Positions 33,001 through 45,900 of a stretch of 64,000 bases of DNA are shown piece after piece. A program made the translations under genes and the position numbers. Under the pieces are notes generated by a model, which was not told the DNA's origin, made no database searches, and saw only the letters and a program-made list of their open reading frames with translations. Each line of letters opens with the position of its first letter. Position 1 is the stretch's first letter. This stretch comes from Megaleporinus macrocephalus (Eukaryota; Chordata; Actinopteri; Characiformes; Anostomidae), in contig CM038718.1 in NCBI GenBank assembly GCA_021613375.1, positions 40,341,921 through 40,405,920 of the forward strand. Direction: 5' to 3'.

Positions 33001-36000
33001 CATACACAGCCCTATACACAGCCCTATACTGACCCATAAACAGCCCTATACACAGCCCTATACTGTCCCATACACAGCCCTATACTGTCCCATACACAGC
33101 CCTATACACAGCCCTATACTGTCCCATACACAGCCCTATACACAGCCCTATACTGTCCCATACACAGCCCTGTACTGTCCCATACACAGCCCTGTACTGT
33201 CCCATACACAGCCCTATACGCAGCCCTATACTGTCCTATACACAGCCCTATACACAGCTCTATACTGACCCATGCACAGCACTATGCATAGCCCTATACA
33301 CAGCCATATACTGTCCCATACACAGCCCTATACACAGCACTATACTGTCCCATACACAGCCCTATACACAGCTCTATACTGTACAATACACAGCCCTATA
33401 CACAGCTCTATACTGTACCATACACAGCCCTATACACAGCCCTGTACTGTCCTATACACAGCCCTATACACAGCTCTATACTGTCCCATACACAGCCCTA
33501 TACTGTCCCATACACAGCCCTATACACAGCTCTATACTGTACCATACACAGCCCTATTCACAGCCCTATACTGTCCCATACACAGCCCTATACTGTCCCA
33601 TACACAGCCCTATACACAGCCCTATACACAGTCCTATACACAGCTCTATACTGTACCATACACAGCCCTATACACAGCTCTATACTGTCCCATACACAGC
33701 CCTATACACAGCCCTATACTGTCCCATACACAGCCCTATACACAGCCCTATACACAGTCCTATACACAGCTCTATACTGTACCATACACAGCCCTATACA
33801 CAGCTCTATACTGTCCCATACACAGCCCTATACTGTACCATACACAGCCCTATACACAGCCCTATACTGTCCCATACACAGCCCTATACTGTCCCATACA
33901 CAGCCCTATACACAGCTCTATACTGTACCATACACAGCCCTATACACAGCTCTATACTGTACCATACACAGCCCTATACACAGCTCTATACTGTCCCATA
34001 CACAGCCCTATACACAACCCTATACTGTCCCATACACAGCCCTATACACAGCCCTATACACAGCCTTATACACAGCTCTATACTGTACCATACACAGCCC
34101 TATACACAGCCCTGTACTGTCCCATACACAGCCCTATACACAGCCCTGTACTGTCCTATACACAGCCCCATACACAGCTCTATACTGTCCCATACACAGC
34201 CCTATACACAGCTCTATACTGTCCCATACACAGCCCTATACACAGCCCTGTACTGTCCTATACACAGCCCCATACACAGCTCTATACTGTCCCATACACA
34301 GCCCTATACACAGCCCTGTACTGTCCCATACACAGCCCTATACACAGCCCTGTACTGTCCTATACACAGCCCCATACACAGCTCTATACTGTCCCATACA
34401 CAGACCTATACACAGCTCTATACTGTACCATACACAGCCCTATACACAGCCCTATACACAGCCCTGTACTGTCCTATACACAGCCCCATACACAGCTCTA
34501 TACTGTCCCATACACAGACCTATACACAGCCATATACTGTCCCATACACAGCCCTATACTGTCCCATACACAGCCCTGTACTGTCCCATACACAACCCTG
34601 TACTGTCCCATACACAGCCCTATACGCAGCCCTATACTGTCCTATACACAGCCCTATACACAGCTCTATACTGACCCATGCACAGCACTATGCATAGCCC
34701 TATACACAGCCATATACTGTCCCATACACAGCCCTATACTGTCCCATACACAGCCCTATACACAGCCCTATACTGTCCCATACACAGCCCTATACTGTCC
34801 CATACACAGCCCTATACACAGCCCTATACTGTCCCATATGCAGCTCAATACACAGCTCTATACAAAGCCATATACTGTCCCATACACAGCCCTATACTGT
34901 CCCATACACAGCCCTATACACAGCCCTATACACAGCCCTATACTGTCCCATACACAGCCCTATACTCTCCCATACACAGCCCTGTACTGTCCCATTCACA
35001 GCCCTGTACTGTCCCATTCACAGCCCTGTACTGTCCCATACACAGCCCTATACACAGCCCTATACTGTCCCATACACAGCCCTATACTGTCCCATACACA
35101 GCCCTATACTGTCCCATACACAGCCCTATACTCTCCCATACACAGCCCTGTACTGTCCCATTCACAGCCCTGTACTGTCCCATACACAGCCCTATACACA
35201 GCCCTATACTGTCCCATACACAGCCCTATACTCTCCCATACACAGCCCTGTACTGTCCCATTCACAGCCCTGTACTGTCCCATACACAGCCCTATACACA
35301 GCCCTATACTGTCCCATACACAGCCCTATACACAGCCCTATACACAGCCCTATACACAGCCCTATACACAGCCCTATACTGTCCCATACACAGCCCTATA
35401 CACAGCCCTATACACAGCCCTATACACAGCCCTATACACAGCCCTATACTGTCCCATACACAGCCCTATACACAGCCCTATACTGACCCATGCACAGCAC
35501 TATGCATAGCCCTATACACAGCCCTATACTGTCCCATACACAGCCCTATACTGTCCCATACACAGCCCCATACACAGCCCTATACTGTCCCATACTCAGC
35601 ACCATACACAGCCCTATATACAGCTCTATACTGTCCCATACACAGCCCTATATTGTCCCAAACTCAGCACCATAGGCAGCACTATACTGTCCCATACACA
35701 GCACCATACACAGCCCTATACTGTCCCATACACAGCACCATACACAGCCCTATACTGTCCCATACACAGCGCCATACACAGCCCTATACTGTGCCATGCT
35801 CAGCACCATACACAACACCATTCATAGCCCATTCATAGCCCTATACACAGCCCTATACTGTCCCATACACAGCCCTATACTGTCCCATACACAGCCCCAT
35901 ACACAGCCCTATACTGTCCCATACTCAGCACCATACACAGCCCTATATACAGCTCTATACTGTCCCATACACAGCCCTATACTGTCCCATACTCAGCACC

Positions 36001-36440
36001 ATAGGCAGCACTATACTGTCCCATACACAGCACCATACACAGCCCTATACTGTCCCATACACAGCACCATACACAGCCCTATACTGTCCCATACACAGCG
36101 CCATACACAGCCCTATACTGTACCATGCTCAGCACCATACACAACACCATTCATAGCCCTATATTGTCCCATACACTGCTCTATACTGTCCCATACACAG
36201 CCCCATACACAGCCCTATACTGACCCATGCACAGCACTATCCATAGCCCTATACTGTCCCATACACAGCCCTATACACAGCCCTATACTGTCCCATATGC
36301 AAATCTATACACAGTCCTATACTTTCCATATGCAGCCCTATACACAGCCCTATACTGTCCCACATGCAGCTCTATACAGTCCTATATACAGCCTTATACA
36401 CAGCCCCATACAGTCTCAGGCTCTATATGGTTTCATACAC
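30028..36440. repeat. 6.4-kb satellite of TACACAGCCCTA / TACTGTCCCA units
   Basis: Made from a 12-bp module (TACACAGCCCTA) and a 10-bp module (TACTGTCCCA or TACTGACCCA) in varying order, mostly 22- and 34-bp repeats. A marker, CATGCACAGCACTATGCATA, recurs at 30921, 33271, 34677 and 35489, and slightly altered near 36226, showing block duplications. Two blocks near 35511-35839 and 35840-36168 are a 329-bp tandem duplication. + strand open frames of 590 and 745 codons arise because the modules contain no stop except TGA in one frame. Confidence 0.97.
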
Positions 36441-36958
36441 AGCCGTACGTGCAGCCCTTCACAGCCTTCATTCCTGCATTTTCCCTAAAGAGAAAAGAGG
36501 CTTTGACCCGGAGATCCTTAAATGGGTATGACACACATCTATAAGAGCTCTGTAGTTAGATAACAGCTGTAATTGTAGGTTAATTGTTAATCAGTTAATC
36601 TGATACAGAATGTTTCTTAATCCAGATTATAGTGCAAAACCAGCAGGATGTTATTCCGACCTTATGCATGTGGGCTGGTAACCTGTTTTGTCCTGTTCAC
36701 AACTTTCAGGCTGATTTTCTCTTTTTCAGAAACAATTCAGTGTCTTTACAGTCATATGCAAAAGTTTGGGTACACCCGATCAGGTTCTATGTTCTGTTGA
36801 TTGTCTGAAATTGTCCACAGAGACAAACTTTACAGGACGTTTATCACACAGTTGCTGTTTATTTAATTAATTTAATAAACTGGAGGGAAAATAAACACCA
36901 AGTGTTAAAACACAGAATTGTTTTTTCCCCCAGTATGTTATTTTCTATATAAAAAAAA
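36441..36958. other. Array edge and possible mariner fragment
   Basis: At 36749-36940, CAGTCATATGCAAAAGTTTG followed by GGTACACCC resembles the end of a common fish mariner-type element (AAAAGTTTGGGNACCCC). No frame remains. Confidence 0.4.
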
Positions 36959-38230
36959 GGTTAAGGTGTAAACAGACTCATTCAGAGTGGGTTCGGTGTG
37001 AAACTCGGTTCTAGATACAGTTAGAACCGTTCACAGTGGTGGTGAATGGAACCAGACGTCCACCTCTAAAAGCTCCCTCACAGAAAATCATTACAGTGAA
37101 AGCTTTGGCCCTTACAGAGTATTTTAGTCCAGTGGCTTCCAGCCCGGCTCCCCCAGCCCTGCACATTTTTGTGCTTTCCTGCTAAAACACACCCCCTTCA
37201 GCTCAGGAAGGACTTGCTAATTAGCTGACTTGTTGGATCAGGTGTGTTGGGGGCAGAGCAAACACTGTGCTGGGCAGGGGGTCCTAGAGGACCCAGGCCT
37301 TTAACCCCATTCATGTTGCTCTATTCATGGTGGAGGGATACATGCAGAGTGTTCTAAGGCCTCAAAACTTACGGTTTTCAGATTTTCCAATCAACATTCC
37401 ATATAAAAGTTCTCAGAACTGTTCACAGTGGTGGTGAATGGAACCAGACGTCCACCTCTAAAAGCTCCCTCACAGAAAGTTATTACAGTAGATGGTTATA
37501 AATAAACAAAGACATTGTTTATGATGGTTTCGGGCTTAACATCCATTCATGGTGGAGAGATGTGTGCTGCAGGAAACCAGGAGGTCCCAAAAATAGTATT
37601 ATTTACAGAATTTCCAGATTTTTCCATTATCAACATCCATATAAACTCCACGTTCACTGGTTCACTGGTGGGTTTCATAGTAAATACAGTGTGTTAATAT
37701 TTGTGTTGTAGACATGGAGACCCCTTGTTCCCATCACCACCACTATTAAAACCTGGTGGTGATTCGTTATAGTGTGTTGTGCTGGTGTGAGTGGATCAGA
37801 CACAGCAGTGCTGAAGCTGGAGTGTTTAACTCACTGTCCACTCTATTAGACATTCCTACTACTTGCTGGTCCACCTTGTAGATGTAAAGTCAGAGACAGT
37901 AGCTCATCTGCTGCTGCACAGTTTGTGTTCCTCTAGTTCTTCATCAGTGGACACAGGACGCCGCCCACAGGACACTGCTGTCTGGATAGTTTTGGTTGGG
38001 GATTATTTTGTCTCACAGCGTCCTGCAGCATGTATACCTCCACCATGAATACGTTTTTATGGCCAAAACTTAATCATAAACAGCGTCTCAGACACCAGAC
38101 AGTGTATTTATAACCATTTACTGTAATAACTTTCTAAGAGGGACGTCTGGTTCCATTCACCACCACTGTGAACAGTTCTGACTGAACCATTCTGAACCAC
38201 TCTGAACCACTCTGAACCACTCTGGACTCT
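36959..38230. mobile_element. Cluster of element A fragments with element B nested inside
   Basis: A-type pieces at 36959-37100 (GTGTAAACAGACTCATTCAG, AATGGAACCAGACGTCCACC), 37320-37750 (same motif plus TGTGTTGTAGACATGGAGAC) and 37995-38175 (GACGTCTGGTTCCATTCACC). Between the last two, 37757-37998 is a fragment of element B (GTGTTGTGCTGGTGTGAGTG ... GATAGTTTTGGTTGG). No GTTTACAGTGGTGG array is expanded here; only one CATCACCACCACT piece is present near 37732. Confidence 0.7.
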
Positions 38231-38388
38231 GTTTACACTTTTTAAATGAAATGTGTCACCTTGTTTACTGCTCTGATGATAAACACACTGCAGTAAGATA
38301 CTGTTTATTTTTATTATGCTTGTGACTGAAGTGTTAAACGTGTAACTCACAGGTTCCGTTATAAATAAGTACTTTGTGTTACACAAGA

Positions 38389-38473
38389 AACATTCATATT
38401 ATTACACACTCCACACAGAACGACCCGGACCGGGAATCCCACCCAGATCATCTTACTGTGAGGAGACAGTGCT
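38389..38473 (-). mobile_element. tRNA-derived SINE relic (reverse strand)
   Basis: Reverse complement reads GGTGGTGTAGTGGTCAGCAC, then TGTCTCCTCACAGTAAGATG, then GGGATTCCCGGTCCGGG and TTCTGTGTGGAGTGTG. This is the familiar fish tRNA-like SINE head: an A-box TGGTGTAGTGG and a decayed B-box (GGTGGGATTCC, expected GGTTCGAATCC). The adjoining 20-bp satellite continues from its 5' end. Confidence 0.75.
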
Positions 38474-40538
38474 GACCACTACACCACCATACTAACCACT
38501 ACACCACCATACACCACCATACTAACCACTACACCACCATACTAACCACTACACTACCATACTAACCACTACACTACCATACTAACCACTACACCACCAT
38601 ACTAACCACTACACCACCATACTAACCACTACACCACCATACTAACCACTACACCACCATACTAACCACTACACTACCATACTAACCACTACACCACCAT
38701 ACTAACCACTACACCACCATACTAACCACTACACTACCATACTAACCACTACACCACCATACTAACCACTACACCACCGTACTAACCACTACACCACCAT
38801 ACTAACCACTACACCATCATACTAACCACTACACCACCATACTAACCACTACACTACCATACTAACCACTACACCATCATACTAACCACTACACCACCAT
38901 ACTAACCACTACACCACCATACTAACCACTACACCACTATACTGACCACTACACCACCATACTAACCACTACACCACCGTACTAACCACTACACCACCAT
39001 ACTAACCACTACACCACCATACTAACCACTACACCACCGTACTAACCACTACACCACCATACTAACCACTACACCACCATACACCACCATACTAACCACT
39101 ACACCACCATACTAACCACTACACCACCATACTAACCACTACACTACCATACTAACCACTACACCACCATACTAACCACTACACTACCATACTAACCACT
39201 ACACCATCATACTAACCACTACACCACCATACTAACCACTACACCACCATACTAACCACTACACCACTATACTGACCACTACACCACCATACTGACCACT
39301 ACACCACCGTACTAACCACTACACCACCATACTAACCACTACACCACCATACTAACCACTACACCACCGTACTAACCACTACACCACCATACTAACCACT
39401 ACACCACCATACTGACCACTACACCACCATACTAACCACTACACCACCGTACTAACCACTACACCACCGTACTAACCACTACACCACTATACTAACCACT
39501 ACACCACCATACTAACCACTACACCACCATACTGACCACTACACCACCATACTAACCACTACACCACCATACTAACCATTACACCATTATACTAACCATT
39601 ACACCACCATACTAACCACTACACCACCATACTAACCACTACACCACCATACTAACCACTACACCACCATACTGACCACTACACCACCGTACTGACCACT
39701 ACACCACCGTACTGACCACTACACCACCATACTGACCACTACACCACCGTACTAACCACTACACCACCGTACTAACCACTACACCACCATACTAACTACT
39801 ACACCACTATACTAACCACTACACCACTATACTAACCACTACACCACCGTACTAACCACTACACCACCATACTGACCACTACACCACCGTACTGACCACT
39901 ACACCACCATACTAACCACTACACCACCGTACTAACCACTACACCACCGTACTAACCACTACACCACCATACTAACCACTACACCACCATACTGACCACT
40001 ACACTACCTTACTAACTACTACACCACCATACTAACCACTACACCACCATACTGACCACTACACCACCGTACTGACCACTACACCACCATACTAACCACT
40101 ACACCACCATACTGACCACTACACTACCATACTAACCACTACACCACCATACTAACCACTACACCACCATACTAACCACTACACCACCGTACTAACCACT
40201 ACACCACCATACTAACCACTACACCACCATACTGACCACTACACTACCATACTAACTACTACACCACCATACTAACCACTACACCACCATACTGACCACT
40301 ACACCACCATACTAACCACTACACCACCATACTAACCACTACACCACCATACTGACCACTACACCACCGTACTAACCACTACACCACCATACTAACCACT
40401 ACACCACCATACTAACCACTACACCACCTTACTAACCACTACACCACCATACTAACCACTACACCACCTTACTAACCACTACACCACCATACTAACCACT
40501 ACACCACCATACTAACCACTACACCACCATCCTAACCC
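38474..40538. repeat. 20-bp satellite ACTAACCACTACACCACCAT, about 100 copies
   Basis: Near-perfect 20-bp register for 2 kb, broken only by two extra 10-bp half-units (near 38511 and 39081). Variants are mainly single-base (ACCGT, ACTACC, ACTGACC). The reverse complement of each unit is GTGGTGTAGTGGTTAGTAT-like text, the tRNA-type A-box head of the neighbouring SINE. Confidence 0.97.
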
Positions 40539-40569
40539 CTTACCAGTCAGAACCGGTTGTATGAGGGGA

Positions 40570-41030
40570 TCAGACACTGCAGTGACACTGACGTGGTGGT
40601 GGTGTGTTAGTTAGTGTGTGTTGTGCTGGTGTAAGTGGATCAGACACAGCAGTGCTGCTGCTGGAGTGTTTAAACACTGTGTCCACTCACTGTCCACTCT
40701 ATTAGACACTCCTACTACTTGCTGGTCCACCTTGTAGATGTAAAGTCAGAGACAGTAGCTCATCTGCTGCTGCACAGTTTGTGTTCCTCTAGTTCTTCAT
40801 CAGTGGACACAGGACGCCGCCCACAGGACACTGCTGTCTGGATAGTTTTGGTTGGTGGATGATTCTCAGTCCTGCAGTGACACAGGAGGTGATTAAACAC
40901 TCCAGCAGCAGCACTGCAGCACCCACCTTCCTAATAGTATCTGCTCTGTGGTGGTCCTGTGGGGGTCCTGATCATTAAAGAACAGAGTAATAAAGTATAC
41001 AGAGAATCAGATGAACTACAGTCTGTAAGT
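40570..41030 (+). mobile_element. Dispersed element B, copy 2 (left end missing)
   Basis: Nearly identical over about 400 bp to 51380-51830: CACTGCAGTGACACTGACG, GGTGTGTTAGTTAGTGTGTG, TTGTGCTGGTGTAAGTGGAT, GACGCCGCCCACAGGACACT and GGTCCTGTGGGGGTCCTGAT. Its left inverted end is absent and the 20-bp satellite occupies that position. Non-coding. Confidence 0.8.
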
Positions 41031-41610
41031 GGAGCTGCTGTATGGTCAGTGGAGCTGATACAGTGGACAGTGAGTGGAGCTCCTGTATGGTCAGTGGAGC
41101 TGATACAGTGGACAGTGAGTGGAGGTCCTGTATGGTCAGTGGAGCTGATACAGTGGACAGTGAGTGGAGGTCCTGTATGGTCAGTGGAGCTGATACAGTG
41201 GACAGTGAGTGTAGGTCCTGTATGGTCAGTGGAGCTGATACAGTGGACAGTGAGTGGAGGTCCTGTATGGTCAGTGGAGCTGATACAGTGGACAGTGAGT
41301 GGAGCTCCTGTATGGTCAGTGGAGCTGATACAGTGGACAGTGAGTGGAGGTCCTGTATGGTCAGTGGAGCTGATACAGTAGACAGTGAGTGTAGGTCCTG
41401 TATGGTCAGTGGAGCTGGACAGTGGACAGTGAGTGGAGGTCCTGTATGGTCAGTGGAGCTGATACAGTGGACAGTGAGTGGAGGTCCTGTATGGTCAGTG
41501 GAGCTGATACAGTAGACAGTGAGTGGAGGTCCTGTATGGTCAGTGGAGCTGGACAGTGGACAGTGAGTGGAGGTCCTGTATGGTCAGTGGAGCTGGACAG
41601 TGAGAGGTGG
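41031..41610 (+). repeat. 45-bp minisatellite, about 12 copies, upstream of col9a3
   Basis: Unit starts GTGAGTGGAGGTCCTGTATG and ends with CTGATACAGTGGACA; some copies lack a few bases (CTGGACAGTGGACA). It begins within the tail of element B copy 2 and stops about 380 bp before the col9a3 ATG. A 45-bp period keeps frames open and yields false WSVELIQWTVSG-type frames. Confidence 0.93.
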
Positions 41611-41679
41611 ACCTAATAAAGTTCTCAGTGAGTGTCTGGTTAAAGCTAACTTTATCATTCCCCTGTAATCCCACCTATC

Positions 41680-41987
41680 TGGCTCCGCGTCCCGCCCAGG
41701 TGGCTCTACGGCCCCGCCCACTGCGGTGTTGTCCCGCCCCTTTGAAGCTCCGGTCAGCTCAGAGAGACCCCTCTCTCCCCTTTCAGCTGGAGCCTCGGGT
41801 TTATCAGGAATCCTCGGAGAAAAGTCACTGAGGAGCCGCGCGCGGTGAGGAGCAGGAGAGGGTCCGTCTCGGTCACAAAACACACCCGGGGGGAGCGCGA
41901 GGCGAGGCGAGGCGAACAGCGCAGGGAACCCGGGGGGCTCGACTCCACTTCGTTTTTGCGCCCTGAGAGTTGGACAGTACTGTGGCC
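41680..41987 (+). promoter_or_regulatory. col9a3 promoter / 5' UTR with GC boxes and SOX-like site
   Basis: GC- and CpG-rich block directly before the col9a3 ATG. Three CCGCCC GC boxes lie at 41692, 41714 and 41734, spaced 20-22 bp apart. CTTTGAA at 41740-41746 is a reverse-strand match to the SOX consensus WWCAAWG; SOX9 is known to drive cartilage collagens. No TATA box is evident. The functional role of each site is inference. Confidence 0.5.
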
Positions 41988-42047
41988 ATGTTCTCAGCTC
42001 TGGGGCTGCTCGTGCTCTGCCAGCTTTTGGCATCATCACTTGCCCAG
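41988..42047 (+). CDS. col9a3: col9a3 coding exon 1 (signal peptide)
   Basis: ATG with G at -3. Encodes a hydrophobic 20-residue signal peptide ending SSLAQ, donor GTAAGA. The exon ends exactly at the expected cleavage region, as in human COL9A3. Confidence 0.9.
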
Positions 42048-42613
42048 GTAAGACGACGGCGCGCGCTCAGAGACAGTTGCAGGTAGCCCGTGCTGTGGTC
42101 AGTTTTGTGTGCAGTGCTGCTGTGACTGAATGTCCAGTTTTGGGGGACCGACTGCATGTCCTCTGCTGAAAACTGTCCAGTTCGAGGGGTCCTGGCTGCT
42201 GTGTGAGGGGGGTGAAGGCTGACCATGGCACGCTCTCGCCACATAGAAGGACCCTTTTTGCACGCGGCTGTGAAGTCTGTGGAGCGGGTGCGCTGCGCTG
42301 CTGTGGAATGCAGTGCGCACCTCAGTGGCCTCTCCACAATGGCACCTTTGTTCCACGAGCTCCTGCTGCTGGACCGTACAGCTACATTAGAGCATGAAAA
42401 AAGCTCGCGCGCATTAAAAATACAGTCCAAACGAGTCGTTTATATGAACACAGGTCTCGAGCTCGTGGCTGTGCTGGTAGTTAAACGCGTGCGTAATTTG
42501 GCAACTCTTTAGCGCATGTGCGCTCATATAGGCAACTTTGGGTAAAGCTGAATCAGTCCTGGTATAGTCCTGTCCTGGTGTATTCAAGTGTATGAGTGGT
42601 TGAAATGAGTATG

Positions 42614-42645
<32 letters not shown>

Positions 42646-42738
42646 CATGCAACCTCACAGCTATATATATTTGGTATATAGATAGAGAATGAAAGGGTAT
42701 GTGTATATGTATATATGTATATGTATGTGCATACATAT

Positions 42739-42816
<78 letters not shown>

Positions 42817-42832
42817 AGAGAGAGAGGATATT

Positions 42833-42902
<70 letters not shown>

Positions 42903-45900
42903 ATGTCTGTGTATAGAAGTAGATTTTTGCAATGCTGATCACTTGTGTGTGTGTCTGTCTGTGCAGCAGAGACCAGGTCCTCGTGGGGCACCTGGACCTC
43001 CAGGACCACCGGGACCCCCAGGGAAGGATGGCAAGGACGTGAGTGTGCAGAAGTTTTATTAATGCTTGTTTATGTTTGATGCTGCTGCTGCGACAGTTTA
43101 ATTATTGATCAGAATTGTTGATATGATATGTATAGATTTTGGCTGATGAGCTATTTAGTGAAGGAGATGTGATAAGAGCTGAAAGAGCCCAGAGCAGAGG
43201 TAACCAGGAGCCCCCTGACGCACCCTAACCCTGCTTTACCTCTGAAACGGTGGTCCTGAAGCATTTTTGGACCATTTCTATCGACCCATTAAACAGTTAC
43301 ACAAACTTAGGAACAGCTGACGCTCTCTGAAGATGTAATAGTTAATAAATAAATAAATTAATTAATTAATAATTGAGTCACGGGTTTAGATTTTGGTATG
43401 GCAGTGATGGTATAAATAGTTAAATAGGGCTAATTTTAGTGCACAGTTTCTATTATAGTAGAGAAAATGTACTTATGTGATATAACATGGGCTATAAGTT
43501 CAGCACAGGACACATTACATGCTGAAATTAACAATTGATTACTCACAATATGTAAATAATTATCAATAAATAATGTAAATAAGCAATAAATTGCCTTTAA
43601 ACTGCACATTCTCTGTCGAGGCGCTCAATAAGCACCCGGTCTTACACATACGGCTGTTACTGGTTCACTTTAAAATCTGAATCAGTGAGTTCTGTAGACT
43701 TTATATCAGAAACACGCACCGAAGGCTCCTCCTTTTAAACCAGAGCGCCACCAATAGGTCTAGCAGGCTCGTGACGCGTTTGCCGTCTTTGGGGTCTTTA
43801 TTTCGAGTGATTTGAGCTGCTGGGCCTCATCGTAAATATTATTCCAACATACTTTCAGTTTAAAGAGAGGTTTCAATTAAATGTAAGTAATAATAATAAT
43901 GTGTTCCACGTATCGTGGCAACTTTACAGAAAACGAAAACTGTCTTTACTTTCAATGTAAGTCAATGGAACCAGAATTCTTTCCAGGCTGTTTTGGAGCG
44001 TTTCTATTGGTCCGTTCATCATGAAACGTTCACACAGTGTGACTGGCGGCTGCTGCGGTCACATGGTGTAGAAAAATGAAAATGGCCCGAATTGAAGATA
44101 CGTGAGCAGATTAGCACAGGACTGCTTGGGGTCAGTGATTGGCTGCACGTGCTGCTCATTTGCATGTGTAATGTTCTAAAGCCCACTCGCTGGACTTGTT
44201 AGGCTGAGGAGAACATTCGGTTTAGTTTACTAAGAAAACACCGAATGTTTCCTCAGTGAATGTGGAGCAGCATAGCAGAGCTGCCTGGCGGGCCGGACAC
44301 ACAGAGGGCTATTCATACTGCCCCCAAAATCAAACACGGCCTTCTTAGTTAACCCCCCCCCTCCGCCCCTCAGCCAACACTTCTCCCCCACCTCACCTCC
44401 ACACCTCTAAACGTCTCTAATATATCCCATACTGCTTCTCTCCTGCTCTCCCACCTTCCACCGGACCCCCCCCCACCCAACCCCATAGCTCTTCCATAGC
44501 TCTCCGTCCACTCAGCGTTTGACTCTGTATACTGGATTTAAACAGTTCTCGGATGTTCTCGGATGTTCTCTGATGTTCTCGGATGTTCTACATAGAAGCT
44601 ATGTGTGTCTTTGATCAGCCAAATGTTGGACAACAAGCTACCTTGTTTGATGAGCTCATGAATAATTCACTGAGCTCTGCTCTGATTGGCTGGTGACACC
44701 GTGATGATCACACATAGACCAAATAAAATAAGCGTCCGCCCACATACTATTCAGCTTAGCTATACTAGTTACTCTGAGCTGCTAGTATCTAACGTTACCT
44801 ACACTAGCTACTCTCTTTGATCAGGACATCAAACACACAGTAGATTAAAGGTGTCTTTAATACTGTCTTATCAGCAAAAACTAAACAACAAAAAAAATAG
44901 CAAATATCTGTTAATTTTTTATGAAATTTTTTTATAATTATTTTAATATTATATGAAAATAAAGAGTAAATATAGAACATTAAATATATATTAGTCAGAA
45001 ATGTCTGTAAATCTGGAGTTTAGAGTTTAAGAGATTAATGTGGCCTATTTTATACCAGATTCTATTCTATTCTATTCTATTCTATTCTATTCTGTTCTGC
45101 TGTTCTGTTCTGTTATATTCTCACGTTTTCTTCGGTTTTATTCTATTCTATTCTAATTCTGTTCTATAATATACTATTTTCTTATATTTTATTCTGTTTT
45201 GTTCTAATTCTGTTCTATTCAGTCCTATTCTATTTTATTCAGTTCTATTTTAATTCTATTCTATTTTATTTTATTCAGTTCCATTTTAATTCTATTCTAT
45301 TTTATTCTATTCAGTTCTATTCAGCCCTATTCTATTCTACTCAGTCCTATTCTATTCTATTCAGTCCTATTCTATTCTATTCTATTCTATTCTATTCTAT
45401 TCAGTCCTATTCAGCCCTATTCTCTTCTACTCAGTCCTATTCTATTCTATTCTATTCTATTCTATTCAGTCCTATTCAGTCCTATTCTGTTCTATTCAGT
45501 TCTTTTCTATTGTATTCTATTCTTCAGTGCTTGTTGTTGTAAGACAATATGCTATGAAGAAGCTAAATATGTTTCTATTTCAGATATTAACATTAAAACC
45601 AGATGTGATAAATCAAAGAAATGTTTTTCTCCTCTGATCTGAACTAATACACCTACAAAGTGGTTCACACTTATCAGTGTTACTATATTGTCTGTCAGAA
45701 TAAAAGCCTGTCCTGAAATCTGCTCTGGCTGCTCCTCACAGCTGTTTCAGTATTTTATTTTTATGACGAGATCGTGTTGCATTAATTTACCAATCATATT
45801 AATGATAATCCAACAACGCCTTAGCAACCACCTGGGTTAACAAAGCAATGCCTTAGCAACCACCCGGGATAACATAGCAACACCTCAGCAACCACCTAGG

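Noticed and set aside
30922..35838. Very long + strand open frames of 590, 745 and 386 codons (HSPIHSPILSHTQPYT-type)
   Set aside because: Entirely within the TACACAGCCCTA satellite. The same text appears in all three frames, there is no domain, and openness follows from the modules lacking stop codons.
38389..38473. Functional tRNA gene
   Set aside because: The B-box is decayed, no full cloverleaf can be drawn, and the downstream text is SINE body rather than a tRNA 3' end.
38474..40538. CRISPR-like array (regular 20-bp repeats)
   Set aside because: No unique spacers: the repeats are directly contiguous. The genome is vertebrate, and the unit matches a SINE head.
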